Part shown: positions 11,661 to 21,832 of the stretch, in pieces
Position numbering within the stretch: the stretch's first letter is position 1
Layout: each line of letters opens with the position of its first letter
From: Rubrivivax albus
Lineage (GTDB): Bacteria > Pseudomonadota > Gammaproteobacteria > Burkholderiales > Burkholderiaceae_C
Direction of reading: 5' to 3'
DNA: 64,000 bases
NCBI RefSeq assembly: GCF_004016515.1
Contig: NZ_SACT01000005.1
Span: 273,674 to 337,673 of the forward strand
Program-made: the position numbers and the translations under genes
Notes under the pieces: model-generated
Told to the model about the DNA's origin: nothing
The model's input: the letters and a program-made list of their open reading frames with translations, nothing else
Databases searched by the model: none

Positions 11661-11978
11661 ATGAAGACGTTGGCGCTGTTCCTGGCCACCGCGCTGGCCG
11701 AGATCGTCGGCTGCTACCTGCCGTACCTGTGGCTCAAGCAGGGCCGCAGCATCTGGCTGCTGGTGCCGGCGGCCGCCAGCCTTGCGCTCTTCGCGTGGCT
11801 GCTGACGCTGCACGAGACTGCCGCCGGCCGCGTCTATGCCGCGTACGGCGGCGTCTACATCGCGGTGGCTCTTGGGTGGCTGTGGGCGGTGGACGGGATC
11901 CGGCCGACCGCGTGGGACGTCGCCGGTGTGGCGGTGGCACTGACGGGCATGGGCATCATCATGTTCCAGCCGCGCTGA
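11661..11978 (+). CDS. YnfA/UPF0060-family small membrane protein
   Basis: A 105-residue, very hydrophobic protein with four predicted transmembrane helices. Motifs typical of UPF0060 (YnfA) are present: [12 protein letters not shown] near the start, the central [16 protein letters not shown], and [17 protein letters not shown] at the end. The family is distantly related to small multidrug resistance transporters, but its substrate is not firmly established. I chose ATG 11661 since the fold begins MKTLALF. It stands alone between the czc operon and a decayed region. Confidence 0.85.
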   Translation: MKTLALFLATALAEIVGCYLPYLWLKQGRSIWLLVPAAASLALFAWLLTLHETAAGRVYAAYGGVYIAVALGWLWAVDGIRPTAWDVAGVAVALTGMGIIMFQPR

Positions 11979-12216
11979 CGGCCTACCCTCGCCATGGAGT
12001 CGGGAACGGGGTCAGCAGGTCGTCGCGGTTGAGCCTCTGCGAGCTGGCTTGCGAATGGCCCATGTCCGCTGCCGTGATCGGCGATGAAGAACGGATCCGT
12101 GCCGTCAGGTCAGGAGGCCACTATGAAGTCGTCGATCAAGGCTTGCTGGGCGCCGGATCAGATCCTGGACTCCAGTCGCGCAGTGACCTCAGGCAGGTCT
12201 GGCATCGGAGCATCGG

Positions 12217-12480
12217 TTGACCACAGCCACAAACGACCCTCGGCCTGTGCGACAGCCCTGCTGCTTGCCCCGGATTCAGGCGTTGATCGGCAGCCGCCGC
12301 GTTGCCGTTCAAATCGATCCGAAAGTCTTCAATCGCTGCGGGATCACGAGGGATCCAACCTTCGTCCTGGTCATGGAAGGCACCGGGACTGCGGCTCTCC
12401 GACGCAGCTCGCGAAGGTCGCTGTAAATGTGACCTTGGACTATGCGGTGCAGCACCGAGATCGCGGCTCGCAGGGCCCAG
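12217..12480 (+). pseudogene. decayed TrbC (type-F conjugative pilin assembly) fragment
   Basis: In one frame the stretch VAVQIDPKVFNRCGITRDP (about 12298-12354) followed by TFVLV matches the conserved GVQIDPTLF..YGI..VPA region of F-type TrbC. The next conserved piece, expected as ...GN(L/V)xxxxALE, appears in another frame as KVAVNVTLDYAVQHRDRG (about 12413-12470), so there is at least one frameshift. No start codon or full N-terminus can be found. The surrounding 11979-12647 contains no other gene that I can support. It is a relic suggesting that this DNA once belonged to a conjugative element. Confidence 0.5.
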
Positions 12481-12647
12481 CCTCGGTCAACTTGTCAGGA
12501 CCGGCCCGATGATCAATGCGCGCCAAAAGTCGGCACCACATTGACTGCGGGCGTTCGGGCCGTGTGGGGCAGGACATGCACTCGGCTCCATGGCGACATA
12601 CGTCTCGCCGGTCTCGACTCCCGGAATGAGTCGTTCGCTCTGGACTG

Positions 12648-13130
12648 TCAGCGCGACTGCGCATTGATCTGGTCATGCTTGGCCCGCACGTCCGATGGCC
12701 ATCGCGACTTGATCCAAGACAACACGGCGACGATGTCCTCGTCGCTCATCAGACCACGGTAGACAGGCATCGCGGTACGGTAGTTGGGATCGCCGGCGAC
12801 TGCCGCCACGCCGTCGCGGGTGATCCGGATCAGCACCGAATCTGGGTGGTGCCAAGTGTGGCCGCTGGCGTCGTGCGGCGGCGCGGGCAGCAGGCCGTCG
12901 GGCCCGCGCTCGCGCCAGTTCGGCTGGCCTTGAAGATTCGCACCGTGGCAGGACGCGCACTGCGCTGCGTAGATCGAAGCCCCGCGGGCGGTCAGTTGCG
13001 AATCCGCGGGTCTAAGCGTCATGCGCTCTTCGCTGCTCGCGGCCACGTTGTCGTTCTGCGCCCACCAGGCCGCGCTGCCCAGGGCCGCCAGTGCGACGGC
13101 CACCAAGACGAGCATCGTTGTCGTCTTCAT
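12648..13130 (-). CDS. exported class I c-type cytochrome
   Basis: A 160-residue protein with an N-terminal hydrophobic export/anchor helix (residues 5-20), one heme-binding CASCH motif and a downstream Met ligand candidate (RTAMPVYRGLMSDED), the pattern of a mono-heme class I cytochrome c. ATG 13130 starts just before the export signal; an upstream in-frame start at 13169 would add 13 non-signal residues. It lies 1 bp after the sensor kinase stop and on the same strand, so it is likely co-transcribed with the two-component genes. A role in periplasmic electron transfer linked to copper oxidation or detoxification is inferred. Confidence 0.8.
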   Translation of the reverse strand: MKTTTMLVLVAVALAALGSAAWWAQNDNVAASSEERMTLRPADSQLTARGASIYAAQCASCHGANLQGQPNWRERGPDGLLPAPPHDASGHTWHHPDSVLIRITRDGVAAVAGDPNYRTAMPVYRGLMSDEDIVAVLSWIKSRWPSDVRAKHDQINAQSR

Positions 13131-13131
13131 C

Positions 13132-14602
13132 TCATGCCTCCAAGTCATGTGGGTCGGTCTTGTGCGCACCTCCGCGCGCAGCCTGTGCAGCCAACATGAA
13201 CGACAACGGAGCCGGCCGCGCCACCGGCAACTGCAGCCAGAACCGGTTCATGCCGTCCGACGACGAAACTCCAACCGCGCCGCCATGCGCCTCTGCAATG
13301 GCCTTGACGATGGCCAGGCCGAGGCCGGCGCCTTCGCCCTCGCGGTGGCGGGCCGGATCGACGCGGTAGAAGCGGTCGAACAGATGCGGCAGGTGGGTTG
13401 AATCGATGGCCGCTCCCGGGTTCTCCACCTCGACCCGAACCGAACCGGCTTCGGCCAGCAGCCGGACGACCACGGTCTGGCCGCGTTCGGTGTGGCGAAG
13501 CGCGTTGCCGACCAGATTGCTGATCGCGCGCTGCAGCATGCCGCGGTCGCCGGCCGCGGCCGGCACGCCACCCTGCGTCGAGTCCAGCCGAAGGCCCACG
13601 CCGGCCTCCTCGCTCAAGGCCTCGAAATAGTCGAACACGGCCTGAACCTCGGCTTCGAGCCGGACTTCCGCCGTCTGCAGCCGCCGTCGCGGGTTCTCGG
13701 TCTGTGCCAGGAACAGCATGTCGCCGATCATCTTTCGCATGCGGTCCAGCTCGTCCAGCCCGGTGTAGAGCACCTCCCGATACGCCACCGGGGAACGTTC
13801 CTTCGACAGCGCGACCTGGGTCTGCGTCATCAGGTTGGTCACCGGTGTGCGCAACTCGTGGGCGATGTCGGCCGAGAAGTGCGACAGGCGCTCGAAGCTC
13901 GCCTGCAGCTGGTCCAGCATGGCGTTGAACGACGTCACCAGGGTAGTCAGTTCGGCGGGAACGGACTGGGGTTCCAGCCGCAGGTCGAGGTTGTCGGACG
14001 TCACGCCGCGCATGCTGGCCCCGATGCGCCGGATCGGCGCGTGGCCCCAGCGCACGGCGATGCACACGGCGAGCACCGCCAGCGCGGTGGCGGCCAGCGC
14101 CCCCCGCCACAGGCCCTGCCGCAGCCGGGCCAGGTAGTGCTCGTGTGCATCGGTCGACACCGCCACCAGCACCCGATGGCCGCTGACCGTGAGCACGCCG
14201 CCGCGATAGGTGTCGGCGCCTACCGACCAGGCGGCCAGGCGCTCAGGCGCAAGGCGCCGCACAGGCTCCGCACGCCGGGCAGCGTCCAGCAGCGCATCCG
14301 GCGCCCGCGCATAGATCGGCTGATCGCGGCCGTCGAGGACCGCGAAGTACACCCCGTGGTGACCGGCCACCGCCTGGGCCACCCGTTCGCGCAGCGCCAA
14401 CGCGCTGCCATTCGGCTCCACAGCCAGCGCCTGACCGAGCGAGTCCGTCACGGCCTGCAGTTCCCCGAAATCGAGTTCCTCGAAGTGTCCCTCGATCGAT
14501 CGGGACACCAGCCATGCGCTGGCGGCGAACACGACCGACATCGTCAGGCTGACCACCAGCGTGATGCGCAATGCCAGCGACCACGGCCGCAAGCGCGCCG
14601 AC

Positions 14603-14613
<11 letters not shown>
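13132..14613 (-). CDS. copS: heavy-metal (copper) sensor histidine kinase, CopS/CusS-like
   Basis: A 493-residue membrane sensor with two transmembrane segments (about 15-35 and 172-192) bracketing a periplasmic sensing domain. A HAMP linker and dimerisation domain follow, with the phosphorylated H252 in DIAHELRTP, then an ATPase domain with N box ([10 protein letters not shown]), [10 protein letters not shown] and C-terminal Gly-rich motifs. It overlaps the response regulator by 11 bp, and the pair is divergent from copA. This is the family architecture of copper/heavy-metal kinases (CusS, CopS, CzcS). Copper is favoured by the neighbouring copAB. Confidence 0.88.
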
Positions 14614-15286
<673 letters not shown>

Positions 15287-15340
15287 GGTCGTTCGTCCTC
15301 CTCGTGCAGACCGAGGCTAGTCGGGCGCGGCTTTCCAGCA

Positions 15341-15358
15341 CATGACAAACACATGACG
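15341..15358 (+). promoter_or_regulatory. candidate CopR binding site (tandem ATGAC half-sites)
   Basis: Two direct repeats CATGACA and CATGACG start 11 bp apart, one helical turn, as usual for OmpR-family regulators. ATGACA is also the core of the known CusR/CopR box. They lie in the divergent region between copR and copA, with another inverted CGTCAT at about 15373-15378. Assignment is by pattern only. Confidence 0.5.
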
Positions 15359-15441
15359 TGATCGTAATGAAGGCGTCATGGCTTCGTTCGTTGCGGATTT
15401 GCAGACTCCGGCCCGTTGATGACCACCCGCAGAAGAACCGC

Positions 15442-17313
15442 ATGACCACTCGATCGTCCCTCGCTGCACTGCCGCGCCGCCGTTTCGTCCAGGGTCTGGC
15501 CGCCGGCGGCGTGCTGGCCGGGCTGTCGCCGCTGCTGACGCCGGCCCGTGCCGCCGCCGACGCCGCCGCGCGCCGTGCCACCCCCGTGCTGTCCGGCACC
15601 GAATTCAATCTGGAAATCGCCGAACTGCCGGTGAATTTCACTGGCACTCCGCGCCTGGCCACCGCCATCAACGGCTCGATCCCGGCGCCGACCTTGCGCT
15701 GGCGCGAGGGCGACGAGGTCACGATCCGCGTCACCAACCGCCTGCGCGAGGCGACTTCGATCCACTGGCACGGGATCATCCTGCCCTACCAGATGGACGG
15801 CGTGCCCGGCATCAGCTTCGCCGGCATCCCGCCGGGGGCGACCTTCACCTACCGCTTCAAGGTCGAGCAGAGCGGCACCTACTGGTACCACTCGCACTCC
15901 GGCATGCAGGAGCAGACCGGCATGTACGGCGCGATCGTCATCGACCCGCGCGACGGTGGCGCGGCGCGGGCGCAGCGTGACCACGTCGTGCTGCTGTCGG
16001 ACTGGACCGACGAGCCGCTGGGCGTGCTGCACAAGCTCAAGGCCCAGGGCGACTACTACAACCTCAACGAGCCGACGGCGATGGATTTCTTCCGCGACGT
16101 CTCGGCCAACGGCCTGGGTGCCGCGCTCGACAAGCGCCGCATGTGGAACCAGATGCGCATGAGCCCGACCGACCTGGGCGACCTGTCGGCACGCACGCTC
16201 ACCTACCTGACCAACGGCACCACGCCGGCTGGCAACTGGACCGGCCTTTTCAAGCCCGGCGAGCGCGTGCGGCTGCGCTTCATCAACGGCGCGGCCAACA
16301 CCTTCTACGACGTGCGCATCCCGGGCCTGAAGCTCAGCGTCGTGCAGGCCGACGGCGTCGACGTCGAGCCGGTGACGGTGGACGAGTTCCGCTTCGGTCC
16401 CGGCGAGACCTACGACGTGATCGTGCAGCCGAAGGACGAGGCGTACACGATCTTCGCGCAGTCGATGGAGCGCACCGGCTATGCGCGCGGCACGCTGGCC
16501 GTGCGCGACGGTCTGCAGGCCCCCGTGCCCCAGCCGGATCCGGTGACCTGGCTGACCATGGGCGACATGATGGGATCCATGGACCACGGTGCCATGGCTG
16601 GCATGGGCCACGGCGCGATGTCCGGGATGAACCATGGCGGCATGGCCGGCATGGATCACTCGAAGATGCCAGGCATGTCGGGCATGAACCACGGTGGCAT
16701 GGCCGGGATGGACCACTCGAAGATGTCCGGCATGGACCATGCCGCCATGGGGCACGGCGCCGCACCGGCCAACCCGCTGGCGCGCCCGAGCACCACCGCG
16801 CGCCACGCGCGCACCGAGTACGGCCCCAGTGTCGACATGCGCGTGGACATGGCGCGTACCAACCTCGACGACCCGGGCATCGGCCTGCGCGACAACGGCC
16901 GGCGCGTGCTGACGCTGGCGGACCTGCACACCGTCGGCGGGCCGCTGGACCCGCGCGGCGCCGAGCGCGAGATCGAACTGCACCTCACCGGCAACATGGA
17001 GCGCTACACCTGGTCCATCGACGGGCTGGCCTTCGGTTCGTCGACGCCGGTGAGCATGAGCTACGGCGAGCGCGTGCGGATCATCCTGCACAACGACACG
17101 ATGATGACCCACCCGATGCACCTGCACGGCGTGTGGAGCGAGCTGGAGACGCCGGATGGTGCCTTCCAGGCCCGCCGGCACACGATCCCGGTGCAACCGG
17201 CGCAGCGCGTGAGCTTCCTCGTCACCGCCGACGCGATGGGCCGCTGGGCCTGGCACTGCCACCTGATGCTGCACATGCACGAGGGTATGTTCCGCGAGGT
17301 GGTCATCTCGTGA
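15442..17313 (+). CDS. copA: CopA/PcoA-type periplasmic multicopper oxidase
   Basis: A 623-residue Tat-exported (RRRFVQGLAAGG) copper oxidase thought to oxidise Cu(I) and sequester copper in the periplasm. Four copper-ligand regions are clear: HWHG, HSHS, HPMHLHG and HCHLMLHMHEGM. Between the second and third cupredoxin domains (about residues 372-440) lies a Met/His-rich insertion made of repeated MDHxxMxGM-like units, as in PcoA/CopA. ATG 15442 starts the Tat signal; an upstream in-frame start at 15358 would cover the regulatory sites. Followed by copB after 8 bp. Confidence 0.93.
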   Translation: MTTRSSLAALPRRRFVQGLAAGGVLAGLSPLLTPARAAADAAARRATPVLSGTEFNLEIAELPVNFTGTPRLATAINGSIPAPTLRWREGDEVTIRVTNRLREATSIHWHGIILPYQMDGVPGISFAGIPPGATFTYRFKVEQSGTYWYHSHSGMQEQTGMYGAIVIDPRDGGAARAQRDHVVLLSDWTDEPLGVLHKLKAQGDYYNLNEPTAMDFFRDVSANGLGAALDKRRMWNQMRMSPTDLGDLSARTLTYLTNGTTPAGNWTGLFKPGERVRLRFINGAANTFYDVRIPGLKLSVVQADGVDVEPVTVDEFRFGPGETYDVIVQPKDEAYTIFAQSMERTGYARGTLAVRDGLQAPVPQPDPVTWLTMGDMMGSMDHGAMAGMGHGAMSGMNHGGMAGMDHSKMPGMSGMNHGGMAGMDHSKMSGMDHAAMGHGAAPANPLARPSTTARHARTEYGPSVDMRVDMARTNLDDPGIGLRDNGRRVLTLADLHTVGGPLDPRGAEREIELHLTGNMERYTWSIDGLAFGSSTPVSMSYGERVRIILHNDTMMTHPMHLHGVWSELETPDGAFQARRHTIPVQPAQRVSFLVTADAMGRWAWHCHLMLHMHEGMFREVVIS

Positions 17314-17321
17314 ACCAGGCC

Positions 17322-18305
17322 ATGTACCGCCCCCTCACCGGCTCCCAACGAACACCAGGACGAACCTTGACCCTTCCCACGACACTGAAGATCGCCGCGC
17401 TGACCGCGGCGCTGACCGCCGGACCCGTGCTGGCGCAATCGGCGGGTCACGCCGGTCACGGCAGCAGCGCGCCGCCCGCCGCATCGGCGAGCGCGGACAA
17501 CGCCGCCAAGCCCAAGCCGCCTGCGCCGATGGCGGCCATGGACCATGGGGACATGCAGATGCAGGGCGGCTCGGCGCCGCCCGATGCGCGCGACCCGCAT
17601 GCCTACGCCGGCGGCCACACCCTCACCACCGGGCCCTACCTGATCTCGAAGGAACGGCTGCTGCGCCTGGGCGACGAGCAGAGCACGGGCTTCTTCCTGG
17701 CCGACAAGTTCGAGGCGCAGCGCAGCGATGGCCAGACGACCGGCGCCTACGACCTGATGGCCCGCTACGGGCGCGACTACAACCGCCTGGTCATCAAGGC
17801 CGAGGGCGAGATCGCCGGCGGGAAGCTCGAGGAGTCCCGCACCGAAGCGCTCTGGAGCCGCGCGATCGCCGGCTACTGGGACGGCCAGCTCGGCCTGCGC
17901 CACGACACCGGCCCCGGCCCGGCACGCAACTGGCTGGCGTTCGGCATCGAGGGCCTGGCGCCCTACTGGTTCGAGGTCGACGCCACCGCCTACGTCGGTG
18001 ACGGTGGCCGGACCGCGCTGCGTCTGAGCGCCGAGTACGAGCTCCTGCTGACCCAGAAGCTGATCCTGCAGCCGAGCGTGGAACTGGCCGCCTACGGCAA
18101 GAGCGACCCGGCCAACGAGATCGGCAAGGGCCTGTCCAGCGTCAGCGCCGGCCTGCGCCTGCGCTACGAGTTCACGCGCCAGTTCGCGCCCTACGTGGGC
18201 GTCGAATGGGCCGGCCGCTTCGGCGAGACCGCCGACATCGCACGGGCCGACGGCCGCCCCACGCGCGACACCCGCGTCGTGGCCGGCGTTCGCTTTTGGT
18301 TCTGA
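17322..18305 (+). CDS. copB: CopB/PcoB-type outer-membrane copper resistance protein
   Basis: A 327-residue outer-membrane beta-barrel protein with a signal peptide (ending near PVLAQS) and a His/Met-rich N-terminal stretch (MAAMDHGDMQMQGG near residue 75). The C-terminal barrel carries CopB family sequences (RYGRDYNRLVIKAEGE) and ends in the outer-membrane signature RFWF. It works with CopA in periplasmic copper handling. I use ATG 17322; a GTG at 17310 overlapping the copA stop and a TTG at 17367 near the signal peptide are alternatives. Confidence 0.88.
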   Translation: MYRPLTGSQRTPGRTLTLPTTLKIAALTAALTAGPVLAQSAGHAGHGSSAPPAASASADNAAKPKPPAPMAAMDHGDMQMQGGSAPPDARDPHAYAGGHTLTTGPYLISKERLLRLGDEQSTGFFLADKFEAQRSDGQTTGAYDLMARYGRDYNRLVIKAEGEIAGGKLEESRTEALWSRAIAGYWDGQLGLRHDTGPGPARNWLAFGIEGLAPYWFEVDATAYVGDGGRTALRLSAEYELLLTQKLILQPSVELAAYGKSDPANEIGKGLSSVSAGLRLRYEFTRQFAPYVGVEWAGRFGETADIARADGRPTRDTRVVAGVRFWF

Positions 18306-18356
18306 CACGTTTCGACCCCCCTCACCCCACCCAACCCCATCGACCAGGACACGAAC

Positions 18357-18890
18357 ATGAAGACACGCACGATCAAACGCCTGCTGACCGCCACCCTGGC
18401 CGCGCCGCTGGTGGCGCTGGCCGCCGGTGAACATGGCGGCGGCCATGGCAAGGACATGGCCGACATGCACAAGGGCATGCAGGGCATGCACGGCGGCGGC
18501 GCCATGGGCGGCCACGACTCGGCCGCCGGCAAGCCCGGCGACCCGGCCCAGGTGACCCGCACGGTGCCGGTGGAGATGGACGACAACATGCGCTTCACGC
18601 CGTCGGAGATCAGCGTCAAGGCCGGCGAGACGATCCGCTTCTTCGTCGTCAACAAGGGCAAGGTCCCGCACGAGATGGTCATCGGCAGCCAGGCCGAGCT
18701 CGACGAGCACGCCGAGATGATGAAGAAGATGCCCGGCATGAAGCACGCCGAGCCGAACCAGATCAACCTGGAACCCGGCAAGCGCGGCGGCATCGTCTGG
18801 ACCTTCGACAAGGCCGGCACCTTCGCCTTCGCCTGCCTGGTGCCCGGCCACAAGGAAGCCGGCATGGTCGGCAAGATCGCCGTCAACTGA
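18357..18890 (+). CDS. copI: periplasmic cupredoxin, CopI-like copper tolerance protein
   Basis: A 177-residue secreted blue-copper-type protein. After a signal peptide (residues 1-23) comes a Met/His-rich region (about 25-53), then a cupredoxin domain with the classic ligand set H105 (VPHEM), C160, H165 and M170 (ACLVPGHKEAGM). This arrangement fits CopI, a periplasmic cupredoxin described for copper tolerance in Rubrivivax, better than plastocyanin or azurin. It lies 51 bp after copB and is probably induced with it. Confidence 0.82.
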   Translation: MKTRTIKRLLTATLAAPLVALAAGEHGGGHGKDMADMHKGMQGMHGGGAMGGHDSAAGKPGDPAQVTRTVPVEMDDNMRFTPSEISVKAGETIRFFVVNKGKVPHEMVIGSQAELDEHAEMMKKMPGMKHAEPNQINLEPGKRGGIVWTFDKAGTFAFACLVPGHKEAGMVGKIAVN

Positions 18891-18934
18891 CCGCCCATCG
18901 CCGTCGCCGGTCACGGGCCTGAGAACGCGCTGCC

Positions 18935-19618
18935 GTGCGCATCCTGGTCGTCGAGGACGAGCGCCGCCTGGGCGCCTACCTGCGGAAGGGCCTCACCGAG
19001 AGCGGGTACACCGTCGACGTCGCCGACAACGGCGTCGATGGCGCCCACCTGGCCAGCGAAGGCACGTACGACCTCGTCGTGCTGGACGTGATGCTCCCCG
19101 GCAAGGATGGCTTCGAGGTCCTGGCGGACCTGCGTGCGCAGCGGTCGGTGCCGGTCCTGATGTTGACCGCGCGCGACGCTGTCGAGGACCGGATCCGCGG
19201 CCTGACGGCGGGCGCCGACGACTACCTCGGCAAGCCCTTCTCCTTCGGGGAGTTGCTGGCCCGGGTCCAGGCCCTGCTGCGCCGCGGGACCAAGCGGCGC
19301 GACATCGAGCCGACCGTCCTGCGCATGGCCGACCTGGAGCTCGACCTGCCGCGCAGGCGCGCCACGCGCAGCGGTCGGACCCTGCCACTGACGGCCAAGG
19401 AGTTCAATCTGCTGGTCCTTTTCCTGCGCCGCCGCGGCGAGGTGCTGTCGCGCACGGAACTGGCCGAGCAGGTGTGGGACATCAACTTCGACAGCGACAC
19501 CAATGTCGTAGACGTCGCCGTGAGGCGCCTGCGGATCAAGCTCGACGACCCGTTCCAGCGGCGGCTGCTGCACACCGTGCGCGGCATGGGCTACGTGCTG
19601 GAGGAGCGAACGGAGTGA
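18935..19618 (+). CDS. OmpR-family response regulator (second metal two-component system)
   Basis: A 227-residue regulator with a GTG start, intact receiver (E7/D8, D51 in VVLDVMLP, Lys in GKPFSF) and a winged-helix domain (LTAKEFNLLVLF...TVRGMGYVL). It is clearly related to the copR-like gene at 14603-15286 and may be a duplicate. It overlaps its kinase by 4 bp (GTGA). It lies on the same strand after the cupredoxin gene; its targets are unknown but likely metal-related. Confidence 0.88.
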   Translation: MRILVVEDERRLGAYLRKGLTESGYTVDVADNGVDGAHLASEGTYDLVVLDVMLPGKDGFEVLADLRAQRSVPVLMLTARDAVEDRIRGLTAGADDYLGKPFSFGELLARVQALLRRGTKRRDIEPTVLRMADLELDLPRRRATRSGRTLPLTAKEFNLLVLFLRRRGEVLSRTELAEQVWDINFDSDTNVVDVAVRRLRIKLDDPFQRRLLHTVRGMGYVLEERTE

Positions 19619-21015
19619 GCGCCGCTGCACCCCGGCCAAGGGCCCCGCCGTCACCTTCGCTCGGGGGGACGCTCTCGCTTTGGCTGGGGCTGCAGGGGCT
19701 GGTGGGCGCCCTCGCAGTGGCGGCCGCTGTCGTGGCCGTCAACGCATGGACGCTGGAGGCGCGCCAGGCAGACCTGCTGCAGGTCAAGAGTGCGATCGTC
19801 CGCCAGGAGCTCGCGCGGCCCGCGCCGGCCGGCGCGGCCCACGACCTGCAACAGCACCTCGCCGCCTTCCTGGCCGGACACGAGGCGATGTCGCTTTCCG
19901 TGCGAACGGTGGCGGGTGATCTGTTGTTCGACTCCATCACCGCCGCGGCAGCATCGTCCAATGCACGTCCCGTGCGGACCATCGCGTGGCGCGACCGCTG
20001 GCCGGGCGCCGGCGGTCAGCCGGTCGACGTCGTGCTCGGGCTGGACATCGGAGCCGACATCGCCCTGCTGCAGCGGGTGGCCTGGATCGTCATCGCGGCC
20101 TCGGTCGCCGCGGCGATGCTGTCGAGCCTCACCGGCTATGCGCTCGTTCGCCGAGGGCTGCGGCCGATCCGCGCGCTGTCCGCGGCACTCGACGAGATGA
20201 CGCCCTCCCAGCCCGGTGCGCGCCTGCCTGACAGGGGGCAACCGGCAGAACTGGTGCCGCTGATCCAGCACTTCAACGCGCTGCTGGCGCGCACCGAAGA
20301 GGCCTACCGCCAGCTGGAGAGCTTCAACGCCGACGTCGCGCACGAGTTGCGCACGCCGCTGACGACGCTGATCGGCAGCAGCGAAGTGGCGCTGCGCCGC
20401 AGCCGGAGCCTGGACGAGCTGCGCGACGTGATCGCGGGCAACCTCGAGGACCTGCGCCGGCTCGCCTTCGTCGTCAAGGACATGCTGTTCCTGTCGCGCG
20501 CAGACCGCGGCGCCCGTGCGCGACGAACGCCTGTGCCCAGCCTCGCGGCGGCGCTCTCCGACATCGTGCAGTTCCACGAACCTGGCCTGGACGAACGGCA
20601 GGTCGCGCTCGTGGTCGAGGGCGATGCACGCGGCGACTTCGACGTGGCCCTGCTGCAGCGCGCCGTCGCCAACCTGCTGGGCAACGCATCGCGTCATGCG
20701 CTGCCGGGGACGACGGTTCGCGTCTGCATCGAGCCGACGACGGACCGCGTGCGGCTGTCCGTCGTCAATCGGGGCGCGCCGATCGACGAAGCCTGCCTCC
20801 CCAGGCTGTTCACGCGCTTCTATCGCGATGACCCGGCGCGCGAGCGCGCCGATGCTGCGCATCACGGCCTGGGTCTGGCCATCGTCGCGGCCATCGCGCG
20901 CATGCATGGCGGCACCGCATTTGCCAGGTCACGCGACGGCCACAATGCGTTCGGCATCGAGTTGCCGACCAGCGAACACGTCGCAAGCGCCGCGGCGGTC
21001 GGCACGCGCCGGTGA
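19615..21015 (+). CDS. sensor histidine kinase (second metal two-component system)
   Basis: A 466-residue membrane kinase with a GTG start overlapping the response regulator stop. Transmembrane segments lie near residues 20-42 and 160-180, with a periplasmic domain between. A HAMP region follows, then H243 in DVAHELRTP, N box NLLGNASRHA and GLGLAIVAAIARMHGG. The layout matches heavy-metal kinases such as CopS/CzcS and the other kinase here, but the periplasmic domain is different, so it may sense another metal or state. Confidence 0.87.
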   Translation: MSAAAPRPRAPPSPSLGGTLSLWLGLQGLVGALAVAAAVVAVNAWTLEARQADLLQVKSAIVRQELARPAPAGAAHDLQQHLAAFLAGHEAMSLSVRTVAGDLLFDSITAAAASSNARPVRTIAWRDRWPGAGGQPVDVVLGLDIGADIALLQRVAWIVIAASVAAAMLSSLTGYALVRRGLRPIRALSAALDEMTPSQPGARLPDRGQPAELVPLIQHFNALLARTEEAYRQLESFNADVAHELRTPLTTLIGSSEVALRRSRSLDELRDVIAGNLEDLRRLAFVVKDMLFLSRADRGARARRTPVPSLAAALSDIVQFHEPGLDERQVALVVEGDARGDFDVALLQRAVANLLGNASRHALPGTTVRVCIEPTTDRVRLSVVNRGAPIDEACLPRLFTRFYRDDPARERADAAHHGLGLAIVAAIARMHGGTAFARSRDGHNAFGIELPTSEHVASAAAVGTRR

Positions 21016-21064
21016 CCCGAGCGCACCGATACGCGCACCACCTTCAACCACCTGGGAGAGATCG

Positions 21065-21832
21065 TTGTTCGAGCGTCCACATCGTCTGATCCTGCTGGCC
21101 CTGGCCATGGGTGCCGGAACCGCGAGCGCCCACGACTTCCTCCTGCTGCCGTCGGCGTTCCGTGTCGATGGCACGCAGCCGATCACGCTGCAGGCCACGG
21201 TCGCGTCGAGCTTCCCCACACCGGAGATCGTCGTGCCCGCCGATCGGACCGAGCGCCTGGCGGCCTTCGGACCTGGCCAGCCGCAGCTGCGCATCACCGG
21301 GCCTGTCGACAAGGGGCTGCAGCTGGAGGTGCGCGGCGCCCAGGCCGGCATCCTGGTGGCCACCGCGGCCATCAAGCCGCGCGACGTCGACTATGCCGAG
21401 GACCGCATTCCGCTGATTCTGGGCGAGTACCGCGTCGCACCTGCGGCCGCTGCCGCGGTCGAGGCTCTGCCGAGGCCCCGCACATGGCAGGTGGTGTCGC
21501 GCCGCTTTGCCAAGGCCACGGTATGCGTGGCCGACTGCCGCGACCGGTCTGCAGCCGAGCGCCCGACGGGTGTTGCACTGGAATTCGTCGCGGCCGCCGG
21601 TGTCAGCGCGACCTACATCCTGCTGGCCGATGGCCTGCCGCTGGTGAACCACCCCGTGGACCTGGTGGACCGGCAAGGCCATCGCGCGCATCTCGCCACC
21701 GACGAGAAGGGCAAGGTGGATCTGGGTGAGGCCCCGCGCGGCCCGTCGATGCTGTTTGCGGCCCGTCTGCAGCCGCCGGCCGGGTCCGGGCGGTTTCTGC
21801 TAGACCTCTCCACCTTCGTGCTGGATCGTTGA
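21065..21832 (+). CDS. DUF4198-family periplasmic protein
   Basis: A 255-residue exported protein with a TTG start well placed after a Shine-Dalgarno sequence (GGGAGAG). The signal peptide is followed by HDFLLLPSAFRVDG, the characteristic mature start of DUF4198 proteins, many of which sit beside metal (notably nickel or cobalt) transport genes. The C-terminal part resembles a carboxypeptidase-regulatory-like beta-sandwich. One close pair of cysteines (VCVADC) is present. It is 49 bp after the sensor kinase, probably in the same operon; its C-terminal end overlaps the convergent gene by 33 bp. Confidence 0.72.
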   Translation: MFERPHRLILLALAMGAGTASAHDFLLLPSAFRVDGTQPITLQATVASSFPTPEIVVPADRTERLAAFGPGQPQLRITGPVDKGLQLEVRGAQAGILVATAAIKPRDVDYAEDRIPLILGEYRVAPAAAAAVEALPRPRTWQVVSRRFAKATVCVADCRDRSAAERPTGVALEFVAAAGVSATYILLADGLPLVNHPVDLVDRQGHRAHLATDEKGKVDLGEAPRGPSMLFAARLQPPAGSGRFLLDLSTFVLDR

